A stretch of DNA of 64,000 nt from Sorex araneus (GCF_027595985.1 NC_073307.1:120060678-120124677), one strand, 5' to 3'; numbered from the stretch's first letter, positions 1 through 10,960 are shown. The notes: generated by a model from the sequence alone, not told the origin. Program-made: numbers and translations.

Positions 1-326
1 ACACGGACTCGCAGAGCCAATGCTATTGTACTTGCACATTGTGAACGGAAAAAAAGAGCTGTGATTAAACGCAAAGCTGGGGAGGTGAATTAAGGCAGAA
101 CCAAAATGAGCTAAGTTGCAAATATATATATATATTTTTAAAAAGACACTGTTTACTGCAGTTACTCAGGAACTGCTTTCGATTCACATTAAGCTGCTTT
201 CAGAAAATTGAAAAAAAAAAAACACTTTTTTTAAAGGGTGCGTTGATAAAATCTTGGGGTCTGGGGGTTTGGTGTGTATGTTTGTGTGAGCGTGCATGTG
301 TGTATGTGCGTGTGCGCGAGTGTGTG

Positions 327-405
<79 letters not shown>

Positions 406-620
406 CCTAAGTTTATAGCACAGGGTACACCTTAAGTATTTCTCCTTCATCCTCCAATTTTGGCTCAAGTTTTACTGACTCTTAGTTGTACCTCCGTCAG
501 CAAGTTTAAACAAGTACTTTAAAGCAGAGGAGACTGTGGCTCGGCCCTCGGGAAACAGAGTCATGAGACATCGTTGGTCCTGTGTTTCCTACGGAAATAA
601 AAAACAATACATTTTGCACT
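1..620 (+). other. Possible 3'-terminal part of the upstream gene (GTF2H1 by synteny)
   Basis: No repeat fills this AT-rich stretch, and poly(A) signals occur at 596-601 and 877-882. In mammals GTF2H1 ends on the same strand roughly 28-30 kb before LDHA, which is where the window begins. I cannot identify coding sequence: the 30-codon open frame from base 1 to 93 does not match the GTF2H1 C-terminus that I know. This is a synteny inference only. Confidence 0.25.
331..400. repeat. (GT)n microsatellite
   Basis: Near-perfect GT run preceded by a degenerate GTGTATGTGCGTGTGC segment from about 270. It yields a spurious His-Thr repeat frame on the minus strand. Confidence 0.97.
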
Positions 621-882
621 GAATGCTTGTGGCTTGGAGTCCCAAAATGCTAAAGAGGGAGCGTATATTTGCAGAGAGTCACGTGGAGTTTTTTATGCAG
701 TTTGTCAGGAGACAGTGGCACTGCATGCTTTTCCTTGAGTGCAAATGTACATTGCTAAGGTTTTTTTAAAGATGGCATGTGCTTTGAAAAGAAGATATTG
801 CATTTTTAAGAGTTAAAAATAATCTTATGAATGAAAATTATTAAAAAATGTCTTATTTTCACCTCTTTAGGAAAAAAATAAA

Positions 883-1235
883 AGATGTTTCTCATATCTC
901 CTTTTCTCCAGTTACTGTCCTTCGCGAATTGATAATCATTGACTAGTGACTGAAAAGCCTAACTGCAGAAGAAAAAAATGTCTTGTTTCTGGAATCCGTG
1001 CCATATTTTGTTCCTAATTGGGTTAATTTGCTGTTTATCTGAGACTTTAGATGTCTTGTATTAAAAATTATTTTTAAAAAGTAAAGTTTTTTTATAGACA
1101 CTCTTTTAACCAACATATCTTTGTGTGGTATTTACTTGGGTGGGTGGCTTGAGGGCCACTCATTCTTTTTAAGAATCATTAAAAACTGGATTTCTTTTAT
1201 ATAATGGTTATAACAGGTCAAAACCTATTCCCACA
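883..1235. other. Unassigned AT-rich intergenic sequence
   Basis: Nothing recognisable: no long frame, no SINE box motifs, no tandem repeat. Confidence 0.5.
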
Positions 1236-1415
1236 GGGCCAGAGAGAGAGTACAGTGGGTAGCACACTTACCCTTTATGCAGACAACCTGAGTTCAACCC
1301 TCAGCATCCCATGTGATCCCCTGAGCTCACCAGGAGCTATCCCTGAATGCAAAGCCGGGAATAAGCCCTGAGTATCACTGGCTGTGACTCCCAAAAAAGA
1401 GCAAACCCAAAAAAA
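1236..1415 (+). repeat. SOR-A SINE, diverged
   Basis: Head GGCCAGAGAGAGAGTACAG, body CAGCATCCCATGTGATCCCC and a short A-rich end are recognisable despite many changes. Confidence 0.8.
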
Positions 1416-1424
1416 ACTATCCCA

Positions 1425-1605
1425 AGAGGCCCTGAAGTAGTCCAGTGAGTTAGCTCCTGGACTATATTGCACATGGTTTGATTCCCAGCACTGCCTGTCG
1501 TCCACCAAGCAGCACAAGAACTGGTCCCTAAGCCCAGAGCCGGAAGTAAAGCCTGAGCATCCCTAGGAAATGAGCCAACCCCGCCTCCCCTGCCCTTAAA
1601 AAAAT
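1425..1605 (+). repeat. SOR-A SINE, old
   Basis: Follows the previous copy head to tail. TTTGATTCCCAGCACTG and AGCCTGAGCATCCC survive. Confidence 0.65.
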
Positions 1606-1732
1606 ATGTTTCTGAGTTTGAAGCAGTATGAGGAAAGAAACAACCCCTTTCTACTTCGCATTTCTCCTTTAGATCAGTATAATAATGTCTGTACTTTATC
1701 TGCCTGATGGTTTTGTTCTTGGCAAGTGATCT

Positions 1733-1882
1733 TTTGGCCCTGCAGGGCTAGGGGCCTCCAGGGCCATCCATACTCAGTGCTGGGGGTGGGGCACAGGAGG
1801 GGACCGTGCAGCACCAGGGAAGGCGCTCCAGGCCTTGCACATGCATGGCAGGTGCTCCGACCTTCGAGCCATCTCCCTGGCC
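1733..1882 (-). repeat. SOR-A-related SINE, very old
   Basis: Reverse-strand head CGAGCCATCTCCCTGGCC and GCACATGCATGGCAGGTGCT remain; the middle is hard to align. Confidence 0.5.
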
Positions 1883-2071
1883 TCTGAGCTTTACAGAATG
1901 TTGATCGAGTGCATTACCACCACAAGTACTCTAAGCAGTAGAGCAGATAGAAGATACATATGTTGGGAAACAAAATCTGTTGAGTTCTCTGTTAGAGATT
2001 CAATGACAAATACATTGGAAAAGAAACTAAGAGAAGGGAATTGAGTCAGTTTCATTAAAGATATGACTTTA

Positions 2072-2256
2072 TTTTTGGGTTTTTGGTTTTTTTTTTTTTA
2101 GGACCACACTGAACTGTACTTGGGGCTCACTCCCGCATCTGTTGTCAGTGATCACTTCTGGTAGTGCTCAGGGAACCATTTGTGGTGCCAGAGACTAAAC
2201 ATAGGCCAGTCATGCGCAGGTCAGACGCTCTACTCAGTGTACTGTCTCTTAGGCCC
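2072..2256 (-). repeat. SOR-A SINE, diverged
   Basis: T-rich tail at 2072-2100, then GACCACACTGAACTG through TACTGTCTCTTAGGCCC. Confidence 0.75.
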
Positions 2257-2544
2257 AAAAGGTGACATTTTAGCTATCCCTTGTAGCTTGAATTGGAAAA
2301 AGCATACTAACGATTTGAAAGTATTGAAAAACCTCTACTAACAGGAGCAATGTGTTCATCAGTCACGGTTTGAGTGAGCAGATGCTGAGATCAAGTTAAT
2401 GGGTTTGTGTCACTAGGTATGGAATTACAAGCTATCTCTGGCACCAGTTTTCTGTTTTTAACTAAATGGTCTGGCAGGTAGGGAGGCCAAAATCTATAAG
2501 ACTTGTAACACTGCAAAGGATCCAAATGAAAATGAAGTCCTGAG

Positions 2545-2907
2545 AAGGGACCACCAAGTAAAATGTGGTTGGAGGTCATGTGGGGGAAGGGTGATGCGGG
2601 CCGGGCCGAATACAGACTAGAGACTGAACACAATGGCCACTCAACACCTTTATTGCAAACCACAACACCTAATCAGAGAGAGAGAACAAAAGGGAATTCC
2701 CTGCCATAGTGGCAGGGTGGGGTGGGGGGAGACGGGACTGGGGAGGGGGGGAGGGATGTTGGGTTTACTGGTGGTGGAGAATGGGCACTGGTGAAGGGAT
2801 GGGTTATCGAACTTTGTATGGGGGAAACATGAGCACAAAGATGTATGGATCTGTAACTGTACCCTCACGATGACTCTAATTAAAAATAAACTAATAAATC
2901 AAAAAAA
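2545..2907 (+). mobile_element. L1 3' end, 5'-truncated
   Basis: Bounded by a 16-bp target-site duplication AAAATGAAGTCCTGAG at 2529-2544 and 2908-2923. The G-rich 3'UTR (GGTGGTGGAGAATGGGCACT) and A-tail match the copy at 43543-44289. Confidence 0.88.
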
Positions 2908-2923
2908 AAAATGAAGTCCTGAG

Positions 2924-3110
2924 GCTGGCAAGGCAGTTCAGGAGTTAAGGCGCTCACCTTACATTTGACTGCGGCAGATGCAATACTGTGTTGAATCCCC
3001 AGCACCGTGTATAGTACCCAGAACACCACTGGTGTGGCCCAGCAGCCCTCCATCTCTCTCCCCTCTCTCCTCCTGTCCCCAGCCCATGTAAATAAAAATA
3101 AAGTTCAGGT
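2924..3110 (+). repeat. SOR-A SINE, old
   Basis: Begins directly after the L1 duplication; TTGAATCCCCAGCACC identifies the B-box region. A pyrimidine-rich stretch (3050-3085) replaces the normal tail. Confidence 0.6.
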
Positions 3111-3249
3111 AAAAATAGAGGACTGAGTGAAGAAGTTCCTCAGGTGTGTGATAAAAACTGGAACTGAGGACTTTTTTTTTTATCAGAGATCGTTCTCAGC
3201 GTGCATGTGAAGTGTGATTCTTGGGGATCCTTTAAAAATGAAGGGCCTT

Positions 3250-3440
3250 GGGGTCTGGAACGATAGCACAGCAGATAAGGCATTTTTCTTGCACCGGCCG
3301 ACCTGGGTTCAATTCCCAGCATCCCATATGGTCCCCTGAGCACCGCCAGGAATAATTTCTGAGTGCAGAGCCAGGAGTAATTACCCCTGTGCATCGCCGG
3401 GTGTGACCCAAAAAGAAGAAAGAAATAAAAAAAAAAAAAT
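3250..3440 (+). repeat. SOR-A SINE
   Basis: Good copy with B box GGTTCAATTCC and A-rich tail. Flanks AAAAATGAAG (about 3235 and 3435) look like a target duplication. Confidence 0.92.
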
Positions 3441-3442
3441 GA

Positions 3443-3755
3443 AGTGTCTTACACATGGCTGACCGGTTCAGTCCCTGGTTTATTTATGGTTTATTCCATG
3501 TGGCCCCTAAGCATCTCCAGGAGTAATTCAGTGCAGAGTTAGGAATAATTCCTGAGCATCACCACGTATAGCCCAAACACCAAAAATAATTTTTTAAATG
3601 AACTTTGCGCACCAGAGAGTGCAGCAAATAATGTTTCCATGCAGCCAACCCCAGTTTCATCTCCAGCACCACACATGGTCCCCTGAGCACTGCCAGCTTG
3701 GGTTCTTGAATACACAGGAGCAAGTCATGAGTATAGCTGGGTGTGACACAATAAA
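3443..3755 (+). repeat. Two old SOR-A SINE fragments
   Basis: A headless copy (3443-3593) and a fuller one (3605-3755) follow each other, both with CCCTGAGCA/CCTAAGCA body motifs. Confidence 0.65.
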
Positions 3756-3969
3756 TTGGGCAGCATTTAGGTCCACAGAAGTCCCACCTCCCATCATGGA
3801 TAGTGTTGGCAGCTGCTGGGGATGAGGGCTACAAATTAGAAATAGGGTAAAGCAGAACTTCCCCCCAAGGACCATAGTCCTCTCTTGGCCTCTGAGATAT
3901 TCCAAGGGGACCACAGTGAAAACTGTAAACAGGGGGTAAGGAAGTGGCATGGCACAAAACTAGGGGCCA

Positions 3970-4147
3970 GGGGCTGGAGAGATGATAGCACAGCGGGTAG
4001 GGTGTTTGCCTTGCATGCGGCCGACCCGGGTTCAAATCCCAGCATCCCATATGGTCCCCTGAGCACAGCCAGGGGTAATTCTTGAGTGCAGAGCCAGGAG
4101 TAACCCCTGTGCGTTGCCAGGTGTGACCCAAAAATAAATAAATAAAT
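3970..4147 (+). repeat. SOR-A SINE with target duplication
   Basis: Flanked by AAACTAGGGGCCA. Tail expanded to (AAAT)n. Has a 3-base insertion (GATGATAGCACAG) in the A-box area. Confidence 0.93.
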
Positions 4148-4160
4148 AAAACTAGGGGCC

Positions 4161-4448
4161 AATTATAGGACAGAGGGAGCACAGGAAGACATCAGAAAGG
4201 TTGGGAAGAGGCAAACACTGGTTTAGAGGAGCAGTTTTAAATAGTTGTGTTGACGAGTGTCTGTCCTCCAGTGTAAATAAAGGGTGAAAACCACGGGTCT
4301 ACTATTGTGGATTTAAACTTCTGTTGGCTCTAGTAAAGAGGCTGACAACTGCTGCTTCCGTGTTAACTAATTAACTCAAGTTCACGTAGCCAGTTAAGTG
4401 GCAGAAGTGGGGTTTATGCAATCTTAAGCATTTGATGCCACCACATAA
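4161..4448. other. Unassigned intergenic sequence
   Basis: No features seen. Confidence 0.5.
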
Positions 4449-4459
4449 AGATGTTTGTG

Positions 4460-4633
4460 GGGTTAGAGTGCAGCATGCAGGACCCTGCCTTGTACACAGC
4501 CAAGCCGGTTCCATCCCTGACCCTGCATATGGCCCCCAGCCCCTTCAGGAATGAGCCCTGAGCACCGAGCCACAGTAAGCCCTGAGCACGGACAGGTGTT
4601 GTGCAAACTCCTTCACTCCCCCCACCCAAAAAA
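4460..4633 (+). repeat. SOR-A SINE, diverged
   Basis: Near-matching flanks AGATGTTTGTG / GGATGTTTGTG. The body has C-rich degeneration before the A run. Confidence 0.75.
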
Positions 4634-4644
4634 AGGATGTTTGT

Positions 4645-5390
4645 GAAAGTGGGAGATTTTATTACCCAACCAGAGCTTCTATTACCTAGTTTTTCCTTTG
4701 ACCTGTCAGCACTCCTGCCTCCTGTTCTAGGCTTTGCTTCGTTTTTTGGCAGATCACGTGGGATTACTCTGCCAGGTGTGTCCCATCAGTATACAGGGCT
4801 ATAAAAATCTAAGATAATGGCAGGGTACCCTGCCTTAGAATCTGTTTTCTAGAAAGAAAAAAAAAATTGGTGTTAGTCTGGGGTTGGACTTAGGCTGTGA
4901 TGGGAGTAGGATTCCTTGTGATACCCGCCTCAGTCTGGAAGACAAAAGGAGGTTTTAAGTAAGCGCCCCAGGAAGGTTTCCACGGGCTGGGGGTGCTTTC
5001 CTGCGGGTGCCTTACCCTCTGGAGCTGACGGGGCCCTGTGTTGGAGGTTTGCCTGTGACAAACAGACTCGCTGTCTCCGGTGTCAGGACTTGTGTGGGAT
5101 TCCCCAGTGTATCACCTCTGCCCTTTCCCAGTTTAGCTTCTTTAGGCCTCAGCTGTTCTCCCAGTTCTTCAGGCCAGGGGGATCTGTTCTTATTTTCAGT
5201 TCTTAAGTTGTCCTGAGCTTGAACATTGCCTAAGACCTAGTTCGCAGTCAGCTGTGGCACATACAATTGCTCGTTCTGTCTTGAAATCACAGGAGAGATC
5301 TTAGAACTCAGGTTTTGTAACCAGAAAGCTGTTCTCAGCCTTTTGCAGTATTCCTAATAGGACTGATGTAAAGCTACGCACTAAGGGGCA
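4645..5390. other. Unassigned intergenic sequence
   Basis: Moderate GC, unique-looking. No frame or motif I can defend. Confidence 0.5.
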
Positions 5391-5447
5391 GTGAAGCATC
5401 TATCACACACACATATGCACATGCACACACACAGGATTAATGTGAAG

Positions 5448-5448
<1 letters not shown>

Positions 5449-5527
<79 letters not shown>

Positions 5528-5551
5528 CTCCTCTCTCCTCTCTCTCTCTCT
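5449..5551. repeat. (CT)n microsatellite
   Basis: About 70 bases of pure CT followed by TCTCCTCTC interruptions. A short CA-rich patch precedes it at 5404-5432. Confidence 0.97.
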
Positions 5552-5769
5552 GAAGGTAGCAGCACTGAGCAGCGCTAGGGGACTGTTTCCTGTCCTGGCT
5601 GCCCAAATGGAGAAAATTTCCTCAGTGAAACCGTTTCTTCAGTACTTTTTACCACCTCACCCCCAAAGAGAACAGCCTAATTTTAACAGCTTGTCTTGAG
5701 CAGATTTATTACTAGTCACTTGTTTGTTGTGTCCTGATTCTCCACACTTGGAACTATTGGTGAGGAGGC

Positions 5770-5890
5770 GGCGTGGGGGTAGACCACACCTGGTGGGCTG
5801 AGGGGCTGCTCGGGGGTCACGTCTGGCGCTGCTGGAATTTGAACCCACGCCTCCCTCATGCAAAGTGCCTCTCAGCCTGTTCAGCCTTCT
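5770..5890 (-). repeat. SOR-A SINE, old fragment
   Basis: GACCACACCTGGTGGGCTGAG and GGAATTTGAACCCACGC correspond to the antisense body and B box. Confidence 0.6.
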
Positions 5891-5930
5891 CAGCACGTGT
5901 TGTTTTCTTCTTTAACAAACAAAAAATTAA

Positions 5931-6104
5931 GGGGCTGGAGCAATAGCACAGCGGGTAGGGTGTTTGCCTTGCACACGGATGAGCCGGGTTCGATTCCCAG
6001 CATCCCATATGGTCCCCTGAGCACCACCAGGAGTAATTCCTGAGTGCAGAGCCAGGAGTAACCCTTGTGCATCACCAGGTGTGACCCAAAAAAAGCAAAA
6101 AAAA
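5931..6104 (+). repeat. SOR-A SINE, young
   Basis: Flanked by AAAAAATTAAG. Intact A and B boxes, with GATGAGCC replacing GGCCGACC in the head. Confidence 0.95.
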
Positions 6105-6359
6105 AAAAAAATTAAGTTATTTATGATAGGTTTCACACTTCAGCACAGTTTACAAAGAAATTTTCTTCACTCATAGAACATAGGGAGAATTGTGTGTGTA
6201 CATGGAATGTACAGATAGTTACCAAGTAAGAATATTATAAATTAGAACCCAGAAAATGTTTGAAATTAAAGTTGCAAAACAAAAAAGGTTTCCAGTGTCT
6301 CAGTGAGAAAGGGAAAAATAGCTTATTGTTATTTAATAATGTTTTTACCAGTACTTTCC

Positions 6360-6507
6360 TTTTTTTTTTTTTTTGTTTGTTTTCTTCTCTGCACTCAGAA
6401 ATCACTCCTGGTGGGTTTTAGGGGAACCCTCTGGGCTGCTGCCGACCCAGCCTGGGTTGGCCACGTGCAAGGCCAGAGCCTTACCCACTGTATTATCCCC
6501 GACTTTA
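6360..6507 (-). repeat. SOR-A SINE, partial
   Basis: T-tail, then a jump to CTGCACTCAGAAATCACTCC: about 40 bases of the 3' body are missing. Confidence 0.8.
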
Positions 6508-6806
6508 AAATAGAAGTTGGGATCGAGTTCAAGTTAGAAGAATTCATCATTGAAATATGCTGAGGTTGTAGAATAGCAACCTTGAAGCGTGGTTCAGTAT
6601 GTACAAAGGGCTTCCCTTCAAAACAAGGTCAGTAGGCCAGCAATGGGGTTCAGCGGTGCAGTGCATGCCTTCTGTGTGTGCTCAGTCACAGACAACCACA
6701 AACAAGATCATTAATGTTTAGTCAGCATGTCCCCAGGCCCTAATGGGCTGATCAGAAATCACAGAAACTGTTGTGATTTAGAGCTTCTATTAGAAAAGAT
6801 ACTGTT

Positions 6807-6809
<3 letters not shown>

Positions 6810-6866
<57 letters not shown>

Positions 6867-7045
6867 TTTTTTTTTCTTTTTGGGTCACACCTAGCGATGC
6901 ACAGGGGTTACTCCTGACTCATGCACTCAGGAATTACCCCTGGCAGTGCTCGGGGGACCATATGGGATGTTGGGAATCGAACTTGAACCCGGGTCAGCTG
7001 CGTGCAAGGCAAACGCCCTACCCGCTGTGCTATCATTCCAGCCCC
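6810..7045 (-). repeat. SOR-A SINE whose tail became a (TTTC)n microsatellite
   Basis: Flanked by AAGATACTGTTTCT at about 6796 and 7046. On the sense strand the A-tail has expanded to about 55 bases of (GAAA)n. GAACTTGAACCC contains a small duplication in the B-box area. Confidence 0.93.
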
Positions 7046-7072
7046 AAGATACTGTTTCTCTAAGCGCATGAA

Positions 7073-7235
7073 GATTGGAGCAGTGACACAGCAGCTATGG
7101 TGCTTGCCTTGTGAGCAGGTGAGCCGGCTTCAATCCCCAGCATCCTGTATGGCCCCCTGAGCACAGCCAGGAGTGATCCTGGAGTCGCAAAGCCAGGAGC
7201 AAGCCTTGAGCACAGTCAGGTGTGACCCAAACCCC
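7073..7235 (+). repeat. SOR-A SINE, diverged
   Basis: Head GATTGGAGCAGTGACACAGC and body CAGCATCCTGTATGGCCCCC; no clear A-tail. Confidence 0.8.
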
Positions 7236-7514
7236 TCTCCCCACCATCAGGAATAAAAGATAAGATAAAGAGTGCTTGCTGTGCTCTGTGAGTAGACCGG
7301 TAGAAACCTTACATGATTACACACTCTTGCTCTACATTTGAGTTCCCTAGGTCCAGATCCCAGCCCTGCCACCAGATGGTTGTGAGATTACTTAATCTCT
7401 CCATGCCTCAGCTTCATTATTTGTAAAATGGGCATCTTGATGTTATTTTATAGATCTTTTGAAAATAAAATGAAACTAATGTAACTGCAGCACACAGGTG
7501 TTTGGTTTTAACAT

Positions 7515-7620
7515 ACTTACTCTTATATACATTCTCTTATATACATATAAGAGAATATACATTCTCTTATATGTATATAAGTTGTATACATTCTCTTATA
7601 TACTCTCTTATATACATTCT
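7515..7620. repeat. AT-rich tandem repeat (TTCTCTTATATACA units)
   Basis: Six or so imperfect 14-16-base units, two of them inverted, ending exactly where a 5'-truncated SINE begins. Confidence 0.85.
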
Positions 7621-7878
7621 CCATCCCTCTCGGAGAGCCCGACAAGCTACTGAGAGTATCCCGCCTACATGGCAGAGCCTGGCGAGCTCCCCGTAGCATA
7701 TTCTATATGCCAATAACAATAACGGGACTCATTCCCCTGACCCTGAAAGAGCCTCCAGTACGGCACTGTTGGGAAGGACGAGTAAGGAGAGGCTGCTAAA
7801 ATCTCAGGGCTGGAACAAATGGAGACATTACTGGCACCCACTCGAGCAAATCAGTGAACAGTGGGATGACAGTGAATG
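7621..7878 (+). repeat. SOR-B SINE, long variant, headless
   Basis: Starts at CCATCCCTCTCGGAGAGCCC and ends GATGACAGTGAATG. Carries an extra module of about 90 bases (7723-7815, CCTGACCCTGAAAGAGCC...) absent from most SOR-B copies. Confidence 0.85.
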
Positions 7879-7910
7879 TGAATGTTACTGCTTAAAATAG
7901 CAAAGGGCAG

Positions 7911-8082
7911 GGGGCTGGAGCGATAGCACAGCGGGTAGGGCGTTTGCCTTGCTTGCGGCCGACCCGGGTTCGATTCCCAGGATCCCATATGGTCCCCTGA
8001 GCACCGCCAGGAGTGATTCCTGAGTGCAGAGCCAGGAATAACCCCTGTGCATCGCCAGGTGTGACCCAAAAAGAAAAAAAAA
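7911..8082 (+). repeat. SOR-A SINE, young
   Basis: Close to consensus; flanks AAATAGCAAA on both sides. Confidence 0.95.
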
Positions 8083-8396
8083 AAATAGCAAAAAGGGCAC
8101 AAACTAGGCAGTCAGCAAATTATCCATTACTGATTACTAGTATATTACCGGGTTCTGTGACTTCGGCTGGTACACAGATATCACAATCAGAGGGAGCTGA
8201 GGCACTGAAAAGGAGCTTCGAAACTACCCATGAGCTCTCTTTGCCATGTAGTTGCCATGCTCTGGAATGTAAATTACATGCTTATGTAATCCTTAGAATT
8301 CATTCAACAACATTTTTACCAAGCTCCAACTATGCAGCAACAGCCCCTAGGGTGGGTAGAATCAACTTCTGGAGCTCACTTAAGAATAAACTGGGA

Positions 8397-8578
8397 GGGG
8401 CTGGATCGATAGCACAGCTGGTAGGGTGTTTGCCTTGCACGCGGCCGACCCGGGTTCGATTCCCAGCATCCCATATGGTCCCCTGAGCACTGCCAGGTGT
8501 GGTTCCTGAGTGCAGAGCCAGGAGTAACCCCTCTGCATCTCGAGGTGTGACCCAAAAAGCAAAAAAAATAAAAAATAA
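8397..8578 (+). repeat. SOR-A SINE, young
   Basis: Duplication AATAAACTGGG at about 8386 and 8577. Perfect B box. Confidence 0.95.
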
Positions 8579-8607
8579 ATAAACTGGGGACTCAGGAGGT
8601 GAAATCG

Positions 8608-8778
8608 GGGCTGGAGAGAGAATACAGCGGGTATGGCACTTGCTTTGCGTGCAGTCGACCCAGGTTCAATCCCCAACACCCCCTATGGTCCCTTGAGCAG
8701 CACTAGGAGTAATTTCTGAGTACAGAGCCAGGAGTGGCCCTGAGCATTGCCAGGTTGGTGATCTAAAAAAAAAAAATT
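8608..8778 (+). repeat. SOR-A SINE
   Basis: Flanked by GTGAAATC. The A box is altered to GAATACAGCGG. Confidence 0.9.
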
Positions 8779-9304
8779 GTGAAATCTCTTTCCTAAAGGG
8801 CCCAACATTCAACTTGAGACTTGGAACGCTCATGTTTCCACCCAGCTCTGAGTGCAGAATCTGAGAGTCTGTGCTGAGGGACGAGTGTCTCCTTTCCCTG
8901 CCGTGCACCATCTCCTGACACTGCTCAGGCAGCCTGGAAGTTTCTCTTCTACCTGCTATAAATAATGTAGTGAGGGAGAGCTGTTTTATTTCTAGTGGGC
9001 CACACTGACAAGCACAGATGGCTGCGAGACAGAGACTGCTTCTTTCTAAAGGGCAGTGAGAGAAATGGATTCTTGGGTCTGTTATTGCCGGGTGTTGGAT
9101 ATCAACCCCAAGTGTTTTAGGCTTCGTGGGTGAATTGCCCTTTTCCTCCTCCCAGAAAAGCTTACCATGCCCTGGATAACATCCTAATTTGGCTAAAGTT
9201 TATCTTCAACCTTTCCTTTGTGTTGGATATTAACAGCAAGTGCTTTAGGCTTCAGTGAATTCGATTCAGTGAATTGCCCCCTTTCTTCCTCCCCGAGAAG
9301 CTTT

Positions 9305-9467
9305 TAGGCAGGGGAGGGTGGGAAAGGGGGGCTATACCAGGGACATTGGTGGTGGGGAATGTACACTGGTGGAGGGATGGGTGTTTGATCATTGTGTGAT
9401 TGTAACCCAAACATGAGAGCTTGTAACTATCTCACAGTGATTCGATAAAATTAAATTTAAAAAAAGA
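9305..9467 (+). mobile_element. L1 3' end, 5'-truncated
   Basis: GGTGGTGGGGAATGTACACTGG and GTGATTCGATAAAATTAAA mark the second L1 3'-end subtype. Flanked by AGAAGCTT. Confidence 0.85.
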
Positions 9468-9489
9468 AGAAGCTTAACATGTTCTTGCT

Positions 9490-9725
9490 GTAGCACTGCA
9501 GCACTGTCAGCCCATGGTTCATTGATTTACTCAAGCGGGCACCAGTAACGTCTCCATTGTGAGATTTGTTACTATTTTTGGCATATCGAATACACCATGG
9601 GTAGCTTGCCAGGCTTTGCCGTGCAGGCGAGATACTCTCAGTAGCTTGCCGGGCTCTCCGAGAGGGATGGAGGAATCGAACCCGGGACGGCCACGTGCAA
9701 GGCAAATGCCCTATCGCTCCAGCCC
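9490..9725 (-). repeat. SOR-B SINE, full length
   Basis: Duplication AACATG(T/C)TCTTGCT at 9476-9489 and 9726-9739. Sense 3' end is ACAGTGCTGCAGTGCTAC, with no A-tail. Confidence 0.92.
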
Positions 9726-10131
9726 AACATGCTCTTGCTAACATCCCTAATTTGGTTAAAGTTTATCCTTAACCTTTCCCTTGTATTTTTTCTCTCATTG
9801 TCACAGTTCCCCAGCTGTGAAACTTACTAGTTTTACTCATGAACCAAAACTTTCTGGTAATTCTGAACTTTGTATTTGTACTACTTCGTATTTGAAGTGC
9901 TGTATATTTTTACCTTCTTTTCTATTTCCCTATAGCCTTTTTATATTTTACTATAGAGCAATGTTCTTTGGTTAAACACAGAAAGACCATTAATGCTATG
10001 CTCTGAATATTTGGGAGTTGATTGACTCTGAAATATATCTGTTCCTGGGCATAATTACTTCATCATAATTACTTGACTCAGGCTTCCGTTGCTGTAGTTC
10101 ACACCCCAAAAGGGAGGTCCCACCGTAGGCC

Positions 10132-10729
10132 TGGGATAAAACTGGAGCAAGTAGCACAGCTACCCGACATCAAAATGGGACATTCTAGAAAGCATAAATG
10201 CATGTTCTTGATGAAAGCTGTTACAACTTAAGAGACAGGACCTCCATGGAAAAGGACAAGCTGAACTGGCCTGAGGACTTAGTCTGGGATTTACGGTAAA
10301 AGCCTTGCTAGCTCTCAGAGCCCAGAGAACTAAGCGTTAAAAGCCTTGCTTGCTCTCAGCCCAGAGAACTAAGTGTTGGGATCTTTGTCTCTTACTGTGT
10401 TTATCCAAACAACTGCAAGTATTAATAATTAATACAACTAGAAGGAAAGATAAAAGCAATGTAGATGTCCCTGGGAGTCAGAGTATCTTCTTGAATTGAT
10501 CTCCCCAAGAGAATTTCCTCTGCCAAATGTTTATCTGTGTAAATGATCAATCACACCTGTCCTTAACGCAACCCCTCTTCAGATGTTCTATAAGTGTGCT
10601 AGTAACTTTGCATTAAACGGGCCATTTTTACCATCAGACTGTGGTTCCCCCACCCCCCTGTCTCTCTGTCTCTGTTGGGGAGCCCAGGGGAGGTGGGGAG
10701 GCAGCTCTGGGCCACGGAACACACACACA
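10132..10729 (+). mobile_element. Candidate solo LTR of an endogenous retrovirus
   Basis: TG...CA ends with a 4-bp GGCC on each side. TATA-like TCTATAAG (about 10588) and ATTAAA (10613) near the 3' end suit an LTR promoter and poly(A) signal. It contains two tandem units of about 40 bases (10298-10338, 10339-10377) sharing AAAAGCCTTGCT and CCCAGAGAACTAAG. Short end repeats make the limits uncertain. No viral gene is present. Confidence 0.42.
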
Positions 10730-10807
10730 GGCCTGTTGCAGCGACAGCCCCCGAGATTTGCTGTGTGATTTGCTCACACCGGGGAGGCCACCTTTTCTCC
10801 TGGCACT

Positions 10808-10960
10808 TGATTATTTTGTTTGTTTGGGGGCCACATCTGGTGGTGCTCAGGGATCACTCCTGGCAGGGCACAGGAGACCCTATGGGATGCTGGGTATTGA
10901 ACCCGGATCAGATGCGTGCAAGGCAAGTGCTTGACCACTGTACTATCCTTCTGTCCTCTC
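10808..10960 (-). repeat. SOR-A SINE
   Basis: GGGGCCACATCTGGTGGTGC to TACTATCCTTCTGTCC. Immediately follows the candidate LTR. Confidence 0.85.

Larger units (their letters stand above)
9092..9780. repeat. Tandem segmental duplication, second copy split by an L1 and a SINE
   Basis: Unit one (9092-9216) and unit two (9221-9781 minus insertions) share GTGTTGGATAT, AGGCTTC, GTGAATTGCCC, CCAGAAAAGCTT/GAGAAGCTT and AATTTGG(C/T)TAAAGTTTATC in the same order. Unit two is interrupted by an L1 3' end and then a SOR-B copy. Confidence 0.82.

Noticed and set aside
1-93. 30-codon open frame at the window start as a terminal coding exon
   Set aside because: No match to the expected GTF2H1 C-terminus and no acceptor visible; an open run of this length is expected by chance.
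184-468. His/Thr-rich minus-strand frame
   Set aside because: Translation of the GT microsatellite.
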